64,000 nt of DNA, taken from the NCBI GenBank assembly GCA_025766275.1, contig JAFKAC010000010.1:682001-746000 (forward strand), in the 5' to 3' direction. Position 1 is the first letter of the stretch. Every line of letters starts with the position of its first letter. The position numbers were made by a program, and so were the translations under genes. Positions 56,488 through 64,000 of the stretch are shown here, piece after piece. The DNA is from Lactarius indigo. Taxonomy: Eukaryota > Basidiomycota > Agaricomycetes > Russulales > Russulaceae. The notes below the pieces were generated by a model, which had not been told where the DNA came from, searched no databases, and saw nothing but the letters and a program-made list of their open reading frames with translations.

Positions 56488-59400
56488 TTGGGACAGTCAT
56501 TCATGTCTACATGGACGACATTGGTATTGTGACATGTGAAGGCCATGACCTTGATGCACATGTTGCAGCAGTCACTGACATTCTTTGCATCACTGAAAAG
56601 CACAATCTGTACTTCAAACTAGAGAAATGCTTCCACCAACCTCGGATGGATTACCTGGGGGCAATCCTTGAAAAGGGGGTAACACATATGGACCTGGTAA
56701 AAATTCACAGCATCAAAGATTGGCCAACACCAAACAAAGTCAGGGATGTGAGATCCTTCCTTGGCTTTTGTAATTTTTACCATCTCTTTATCCAAGGTTT
56801 CACAACCCATGCACAACCGCTAAATTGACTCACAAGGAAAGATGCAGAGTGGAGATGGACAGATGAAGAGGACAATGCCTTCCAAACACTCAAACAACTC
56901 ATAACAGAAGAACCAGTGCTTGTGCACCCATGTCTACAGTGGGTGCAGTACTCCTACAGAAGAAAAGCGATGGGTGAAAGCACCCCATAGGATACTACTC
57001 AGCAACCCTTAATGAGGCAGAATGCAACTATGACATATATGACCTTGAGCTGTTGGCCATAGCCAAAGCCCTCCACCACTGGAGACCCCTTCTTGCTGGG
57101 TCTTCTAGTAGATCAAGATCTTCTCTGACCACCTCAACCTCTAATACTGGAAGACCCCACAGAAGATCAGTAGACAAGTGGCACAAGAAATACTAGAACT
57201 GATGGAATACAACTTCAAGATCCGTCACATCAAAGGAAAAAATAACAGTAGAGCCAACACACTCTCTAGAAGACCAGACTACGATCAAGGAGAGGAGGAC
57301 AACTGAGGTGTAGTAGTACTCCCACCTGAGGTATTCATATGAGCAGCTAACGTGGCATGTACTCTCAAAATATACCCGATGCTACAACAACCGAGACACT
57401 GGCAAGACCCTATTATCATTGAATCCTGGGTCAACACACATCAATTAAAAGAAATTGATGGAGAATGGTATAAGGATGGACACCTCATGGTCACAGGACC
57501 TGCCTCTACTCACAGAATCATCATCCACGACCACCATAACCCCATGGTCCATGGCCATCCAGGCATCTCAAGGATGCAAAGAATAATAGAATGACACTAT
57601 TGGTGGCCATGCATTCACAAGGATGTGTATGAAATGAGTATGTAACAGGGTGTGCAGAGTGCCAACAAAACAAAGTCAACACAAGACCTATGAGGACTCC
57701 CCTCCATCCCATTACACCACTGATGGACGCCCCTCCTTTCCATACCATCGCGTTGGACTTTATCACTAAGCTCCCCCCTTCTCAGGGGTTCAATAGCATC
57801 CTAACTGTCACAGATCATGATTGTAGCAAAGTGTCAATATTTATCCTGTGCAATGAAGAAATCACAGCTGAAGGAACAGCACTTCTGTATGTCAATCATG
57901 TGTTTAAACAGTTCAGATTACTGCATAAAGTTATTAGTGATTGAGACCCATGCTTCACCTTGAAGTTCACTTGGGAAGCATGTTGAATCTTGGGGATCCA
58001 GCAGAATATCTCAACTGCATACCATCTGCGTACTGATGGACAAAGTCGGAGTGAACCAATCAGTGGTTGGAGCAATATCTTTGGTTCTGGGCCAATGAGT
58101 GTCAAGATAACTGGGCTTCTTATCTGCCAATAGCTGAATTTGTGCATAACAACTGGCCCCATGAGCATACAAAGAAATCACCATTCATGCTCCTGATAGG
58201 GTACAACCCAGTTGCTGATTGGATAGATAAGCCATTGCCCATCCCTAATGTCATCACACACTTAACACAACTGAAAGAAGCCAGATGCCAGGCACAAGAC
58301 CTTATCAGAAAGGCACAAGAAGGATGGGTGAAACATAAAGATATGCCCAAGTACAAGATTGGTGACCAAGTATGGTTAGAAGGAAAACACCTCCGAACCA
58401 ATCAGCCCATGGCAAAACTAGCGGTGTGATGCGACAGCCCCTTTCGTATCATCCAGGTGATGTCCCCTTATAATTATCACGTTGAACTTCCCACACAGTG
58501 GAGCATCCATCCGGTGTTCCACATAGACCTTCTCATGCTGTACAAATACACCTCCTTTCACAGAGAGAATGTCCCAAGACTGCCACCAGACCTAATAGAA
58601 GGGGAAGAAGAATATAAAGTCAAAGCCATCCTGGATGCTCAGCATTATGGCAGACGTAAACAGCTCCAATATCTTATCAAATGGAAGGGATATCCCGACT
58701 TGGACAATCAGTGGGTTGATAAGGATGACATATTCACCCCAGAGGCAATTACAGAGTTTGAAAAGAAAAGGACCCGCAGGGTTATAAGTGAGGATGATGA
58801 CACACAAGAGCAGTATCCCCTCTTCATCCAAGCATTACATTCCTTTCATATGCTTACATCCCCTTTGCACCATGTCACTACCACTGCACAACTCCTAGAC
58901 CAACTCACACAGGAGTCCACCGCCATCATTAACAACAATGATGCCACTGAAGTTCTGGCACCCAACAGACTCATCCCTTATGTGCCTGTCAGGGTGCAAC
59001 CAGGGCATATCACCATGCAAGAATGGGTGGCGGTACTCACCCATTTCCCTGATCCCATGCACCTGCCAGATGACGCTGAGCAGCATGCTGTTGCTCATGT
59101 CTTCTACAATGAACATGGTGAACAAGAGCCTTTCACCATTGTCCCCTCAAGCAACAACCTCACCAGCATTCACAGAGTTTTCCCAAGCAGTTGCAACATC
59201 ACAGGACCTACAGGAGTATGAGAAGAAGGGGTGGAAGAAGGTAGCAGAGGAGTGGCAGAAGGAGCAACTTGCATCAGCACAGAGGAGGCTGAGTGAAATG
59301 CAGGAGCACAAACAGAGGTGGAAGATGTTGAGGATGACCCTGATGACAAGGATTACTACCTGGCAAGACATCCCCTTATCTGAACGCACAGCAACCCTAC

Positions 59401-60010
59401 TAATCCCAGGATCACTCCATGGCTTGTCAACACCAATGGAGCCCCCATGTTTAGAGGATGTGTGTGCATCCCCAGAGCCACAGCACACACCCCCTTCTCA
59501 CTTGACAATGACCCAGCTTGTGTCATTGCACCAGAAGGGTTCCAGGTCAATCAGCAACCCAATCACATTCCATTCCCCATCACTGGCCTGGATGGCATAA
59601 CCCTGGACACCTCTCATATCCAGGTCATCTCAGAGGCCAACCCATTTATGTTGGGAGTAATTCCAGGTTTGCCCCATCTCTATGCTAAGCCCCTTTATGC
59701 TACTGCATACATCCCCACTAAACAACGACCTTGCTACCTGCATGAGGACCTCTTCCTCCTCAGACCCAGCAAGCCCACAGACCATGTGCTCCACCGCATC
59801 AGTGACAAGATGCTCACAGCTGAAGTAACATGCTACCGTGCTGCCATCTTCAAGCAAGAGCATCTTCAACAACACATTTGTCAGTTGAGGGCAATGCTCC
59901 AGTGCACACAGGATGACACTTGTGACTGCCTCTACCAACTGGAGCTGGCAAATGTACTTGAACGGATCAACCTGGAGCAAGAGGATTGGCCAATCCAAGA
60001 CTGTCTGTGA
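56488..60010 (+). pseudogene. pol: Element I pol: RT active site to C-terminal extension
   Basis: It starts GTVIHVYMDDIGIVTCEGHD directly after J3. RT thumb and RNase H run to about 57110 with stops and a small deletion near 56935. Integrase: DHHNPMVHGHPGI, ALDFITKLPPSQGF, a TGA at the second catalytic region (VISD-DP, about 57943) and a frame change near 58040. Chromodomain YKVKAILDAQHYGRR, YLIKWKGYPDLDNQW (about 58610-58740). Extension 58750-60010: LPPDLIEGEEE precedes it; later VIAPEGFQVNQQPNHIPF, LYAKPLYATAYIPT and the Gln/Glu/Leu-rich end (ERINLEQEDWP). The extension is colinear with that of C. Confidence 0.9.
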
Positions 60011-60027
60011 GTCTGAGGTCTCATGCT

Positions 60028-60040
60028 AAACAGAAGGTGA
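60028..60040 (+). other. Polypurine tract of element I (decayed)
   Basis: AAACAGAAGGTGA directly before the LTR, in the position of the G-rich tract of C. Confidence 0.6.
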
Positions 60041-60505
60041 TGTTATGTTTTGGGTTGTGGACACTTACCTATCAGGATGTGACTTCTTTGGTAAGGTGTA
60101 ATATGTCATGGACTTCATGTGGATGTAACACATGTACAATAAGCGATGACTCAATCCTAGTACTAGTAGTAGTAGTACTAGGGTTTGCTCTACTTATGCA
60201 ATTCATTGGACACTTCACAGGTGGCACTTCAAAGCTCAACCTAACTTGTATTTAAGATAGTAGGCAATGACCAAGATACACCATCTTGGTCTTCTTCAAT
60301 CATCACTTGTCTTCTCTTCTCAATCCTTACTTTCACAAACCACCTTGTACTATCATGAGTACAATGAGACTGCCTTTGGGCGTAGCACTTGCAAGTGTCT
60401 ACATCTGCCTTCATGCCATACACTGTCAAGTGTGATCTATTTGCTAAGTCCTTGTTGTCACCCTAAATTGAGCTCAAGTTGAGCTAATGTCATGATGGCA
60501 TTACA
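60041..60505 (+). repeat. 3' LTR of element I (465 bp)
   Basis: It begins TGTTATGTTTTGGG and ends GATGGCATTACA. It keeps TATTTAAG and the hairpin GACCAAGAT / ATCTTGGTC with loop ACACC. It is shorter than the C LTR and almost without CpG. Confidence 0.9.
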
Positions 60506-60643
60506 TAGGTGGCTTGCTCATTTGTGATGCAACACAACAGAAAGTGAGCACATGAGTCAATGAACGATGAGACGATAACATAGGATTGCTCTTACAATAT
60601 TAATCATACATAGTAAGCAATGAAAAAAAAATCAATTCTGAGC

Positions 60644-62178
60644 CTATTCAACACTAGCTGGGTACTGTAACTTTGAGATGTCAAGCGCTCCAATCAAGAA
60701 CACCACAGCAATCACAATCAGAATGAGTAACAACAAGAATAGAAAGGCAATAAATGTGATAGCAATTTGGTCACACCACATTGATGAGGAGTACTTTACA
60801 GGAGGTTCCACCAATAGTTCCTTCGAGGGGACCGGGGCCTTGAGATGGATTTCAGAACATGTCCCATGATAAGCACAATACACACCTTCTGAGGTTGATA
60901 ATGCCATATTTTCAACTTGTATGGGGCTTTTCCCAAGGACACTGTAACTACTGTGCACTGATTGCCAGGGTTGACAAAAGCCTGCATTAAAAAGGTAAGC
61001 AATCAATTTGTTTCATGGCCATATGGCTTACCTCAACAACCTGTATGAGCTGGCCATGAACTGCAACATGTCAATGGTTTGTCCAAAAGGTGGATAAGGT
61101 GGGTGCTTACCTCTGTGGTGGATCTCACCAACCAGCTGGCCACTGATCCAGTTGAACACCTGTGTGAAGCCATCATCACCACCTACAACAATGAGATTCC
61201 CTTGTGGCAGTGACTTGGTTTGAAGAATACAGTTTGTCTCTATAGGGAAAGTGAATGTCTGAACCCTTTCCATGCTTGGAAACTGATATTTGTCAATGCC
61301 ATCTTTGAGATTGGATACAAGCAATAGCTTGCCATTGTGGTTTGGGGCTGCATAGCTGCTGTTTATAGCTGAGAACAAAATTAAAAAGAGAGGTGTTAGG
61401 AGCTGTACATCCAACTGTTCAGCCCTTTTGACCACCTCTTCTCCCAAGGGTCTATCAAATAACATATGCTGTAATGATACTTGAGCCAAGAGGGAAATGG
61501 ATAAATGTGCACACTTACCACTCATGATTATCTAAATAGCACATGACAACACTTGCCCCATTGTCACAAAATTGAGTGCACCTGCCATATCCCTCAGATA
61601 TAATTGGTGATGAAAGAACTGGAACCAATTTGTTCCCATTGATCCTCCATAACAGGGCTGAATCCACGCAGATAGAGGCAATATGGTCATGGGTTTTGTC
61701 ATACACAATCTCCTCAATGGCCCTTTTCCTGCCTGATACACCAAGACTATCATGGTATGACTAAGAGCAATGGAAATAAGATTGATTCAGACTGTCAAAG
61801 TAATTTTGATTACCATTTCACTTTCACTCTGGAAAAGATGAAGATCTCTGCTGGTGAACCCAACAACAAAGCAACTGTTATCACAACTTGCCCAGGATAT
61901 GGCTGTAGCTGTGCCATTGAAAGGCTGTTCTACTGTGAAAAGCCTCTCACCAGAGGCAACAGACCAGATAACTATCCTAGAATTGTCACCTAACTGTTCA
62001 TGAGCTGAGCAAAGTATGGAGGAGACACAACACAAGAACACACACCAATACTTATTAGACAAGTCTTATCCAGGCTGAGAGTGAGATGATTAATGGTTTT
62101 CATATGACAGCAAAGGGTGTTCTGGGGCATGAACTCTACAGTACTAGAAGTTGGAGATGACATTGTTGGTTGATGCAT
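60644..62178 (-). CDS. WD40-repeat protein with C-terminal membrane anchor, eight exons
   Basis: Read on the minus strand, exons 62178-62044, 61993-61814, 61760-61519, 61468-61416, 61368-61111, 61060-61032, 60981-60886 and 60838-60644 join in frame to 395 residues. All introns are GT-AG, 47-53 nt. The 53-nt exon restores DPWEKRWSKGLNT before INSSYAAPNHNGK, which supports the model. Repeat-like blocks are GDNSRIVIWSVASGERL, LLLVSNLKDGIDKYQFP and IVVGGDDGFTQVFNWISG. Near the end is a membrane span (ITFIAFLFLLLLILIVIAVV) followed by 18 residues. Basidiomycetes carry families of such WD40-TM proteins; their role is not established. I see no internal stop. It borders the LTR of element I. Confidence 0.8.
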
Positions 62179-62754
62179 TTCTCATCAGGTGAATGAACAA
62201 ATTTTAATGTGTTCACACCTTGCATTAGTTAGCCCAATGAGCATTGCATCATTATTGTATTCAATTGGTAGGTATACATGGATAAGTGTGACAATTAACA
62301 ACACCCAGTTTTCAATCACAAGACAAACAAAATAGCCCAGGGGTATGACCAGAACAACAGTGAATCACCAACCAGCTAAAGTGCAGATGCCAAGAAAACA
62401 ATGATAGTGAAATGGAATGGAACAAGCAAAAGTGGGCATCCAATGACATCATGTGGCATATAAACCCAAGGGCTACATGGCTGAAGAAGACATCACACAT
62501 GGGACTAGCTACAATCTCATGTGCATTTGGCTGTGTAGTGCACATGTATTTCACTATACCAGAAATTTCTGTGGCAATGTTTCACTTGGTTCTTATCTTC
62601 CTTGGGTGGTTGTCCTTGCTGGCTGGTTTCCTCCACTGCCAGGTTTAGTGAATAAAACATAAATATAATAAAATATCTTAGTAGACACAACAAAGCTAGC
62701 CTTTTTTTTTTTGTCTCACTAGTGGTATCCATCGCTCAAGGGGGTCATTGCTGA
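62179..62754. other. Stretch with no supported gene
   Basis: Upstream region of the WD40-TM gene, so it should hold its promoter, but I see no clear element. An 11-12 nt T run lies near 62702. Short open frames on both strands show no motif. Confidence 0.45.
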
Positions 62755-63441
62755 TGTCATGAACCTATAACCCGGTCGTGACTCAAGGGCACTTAGGACC
62801 GGTCTGCGCCGGCCCGGTCTTATGTAATCACCTTCCAAAAGGGGAATTCCGAATCGGAGTTTGAATTCTGCTCTCAAACGATCACGTGATCTGTCACGTG
62901 ATCAGTCACGTCTCTCAAGCCACGTGTTGTGTACACATGTACTAATCAATGGTTGATTGTTGATCAATCAACGAAGATAATCAACCAAGTCACCACCCCT
63001 CAGGGATTCCCGCATTGACTGCGGAATCATGCCACCTTGACGCAAGATTGCGCCATCAACTGCGGCGCAGTCGTTCTATGTTTAAACCTCTTCTGATTGG
63101 ACTCTATTGTTAGATGTCTCTAGAATGTTCCTTTGCACAGTACTGCGCAGCACCTGTGGATAGGCCCTAAGCCTGCCCTAAACCTATGCACAGACCACCC
63201 CCTGTAGTATATAAGCTGGTGCAATTCTACGGACAGTCCCTCAGACTGTCCACTTGTGACATCCTCCCTCTTGCCTCACAGCTCCTTCGAGTGCCCCACT
63301 CTTCATGCGCCACTACTCCTCTACTGAGCCAAGAGCGTATCTTGTGTTCTTCTGTCGTCGAGCATCTCTTCTCCACACCCTCTCAGCCCCCAGTCTCTGC
63401 CTACGTCGTGACCCCCTGTCGAGTGACAGTGAGTCATCACA
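62755..63441. repeat. Solo LTR L (687 bp), CpG-rich, with GCTGA duplication
   Basis: It begins TGTCATGAACC and ends GAGTCATCACA, so the ends form an imperfect inverted repeat (TGTCATGA / TCATCACA). The duplication GCTGA is exact at 62750-62754 and 63442-63446. It has two CACGTGATC palindromes near 62883-62902, further CACGT cores after them, and TATATAAG near 63210, which suggests plus orientation. CpG is common, so it is young. Confidence 0.82.
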
Positions 63442-63446
63442 GCTGA

Positions 63447-64000
63447 TGATTGAGGCTGCTAGCAAGTTCAGCATAACTGGAATGGAGCAATCAGTGAGAG
63501 GCAGATTCCTCCATTCTCACCTGACTTATTGTCATGCACGGCAGATATTACTGACCCTTGTCTGCTGCAGATACATCAAGTGAGATCACCCTAGGCAATA
63601 CATATATACTCTGTGCTTCCATTCTTGCCTATTATCACACAAGGTGGCAGATATTAGCAACAAGGTCATTGCATGCAAGAAACAAATAACCATCTAAGTA
63701 AGTCACACTGGCTGTTATATTGCAGTCAATTTCTACTGCTGAAGCTACTCAACATTGCTTGGTGGATCTCATACATGTATACCAGGTGCCAACCAATTGT
63801 ATGATCCAGTTATCCTTGCCATCCAGTGTTCCCAGTCTTTGAGATGAGGTTAGTTGTCACCATTCAACTATAAGAAGTTGAAGAAGTTGCCATTATGTGG
63901 TCATATACCAAAAATTGGTCCTATCTCCAAATGTCAGATCAATGAGGCGTGGGTTCACACTCTTTGTCTTGCTCACTCTTACCATCCCAGGATGGCATGG
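63447..64000. other. Stretch with no supported gene
   Basis: AT-rich sequence to the window end. I see no ORF with a motif, repeat or RNA gene. Confidence 0.45.

Larger units (their letters stand above)
56488..60505 (+). mobile_element. Element I: C-like chromovirus, 5' part missing
   Basis: Only the part from the RT active site to the 3' LTR remains. The 5' LTR, gag, protease and first half of RT are absent, lost at the J3 junction. Coding sequence is closest to element C in the window but with little CpG and many stops. Confidence 0.92.

Noticed and set aside
61028..61525. A single-exon ORF of 165 residues as a separate gene
   Set aside because: It reads through three introns of the WD40-TM gene. 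The spliced model joins eight exons in frame and restores repeat motifs.
1..64000. CRISPR arrays, tRNA, rRNA or bacterial operons
   Set aside because: No regularly spaced short repeats, no tRNA-like or rRNA sequence recognised by eye, and gene structure is eukaryotic. A tRNAscan or Rfam search was not possible.

Overview
This window is fungal DNA, most likely from an agaricomycete basidiomycete. The evidence is short GT-AG introns of about 47-67 nt, a WD40 protein with a C-terminal membrane anchor, an F-box gene, a Reb1/TTF1-like Myb gene, a MULE transposase and many Ty3/gypsy chromoviruses of the Tf1/sushi type. About three quarters of the window is LTR-retrotransposon DNA, nested up to four levels deep. 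One host-type gene reads fully intact (WD40-TM, 60644-62178, eight exons, 395 residues); the other host-type genes are decayed or uncertain.

Layout. 1-8320: minus-strand element A (family A, cut by the window start) sits inside the RT of minus-strand element B, which also carries a solo LTR (family D). 8347-10661: decayed MULE, minus. 11869-14053: one D-family solo LTR containing two more D LTRs and a J LTR, all with matching target duplications. 14318-15027: solo LTR N. 15465-20482: broken F-box gene, a tandem-repeat ORF and a Reb1-like Myb gene. 21670-30310: element C, nearly complete, with 548-bp LTRs, a CCAGG duplication and a family-B solo LTR in its gag. 30392-55908: element G (family A), split by minus-strand element F (32552-49946). 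F in turn holds element E (34035-41852) and solo LTRs K, J2 and M, and E holds D4. 55909-56487: J LTR without a matching duplication, joining the truncated LTR of G to the truncated pol of element I (56488-60505). 60644-62178: WD40-TM gene. 62755-63441: CpG-rich solo LTR L.

Biology. The elements encode Gag with a CCHC knuckle, protease, RT, RNase H, integrase and a chromodomain. Three unrelated PBS types each match, by 10-11 nt, a site about 35 nt downstream of the TATA box in their own LTR. That is the pattern expected if reverse transcription is self-primed, as in Tf1. Two protein regions outside the canonical set are conserved between the families: a pre-Gag domain in frame with Gag, and a long extension after the chromodomain, which in element E ends in a second CCHC knuckle.

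Decay. All six differences between the two LTRs of C are C/T or G/A changes at CpG, as are 12 of 15 in E. Every internal stop I read in C (7) and E (16) is TGA at a likely former CGA arginine codon. The F-box gene and the MULE show the same pattern. This points to CpG-methylation-driven (RIP-like) mutation of repeats and some neighbouring genes.
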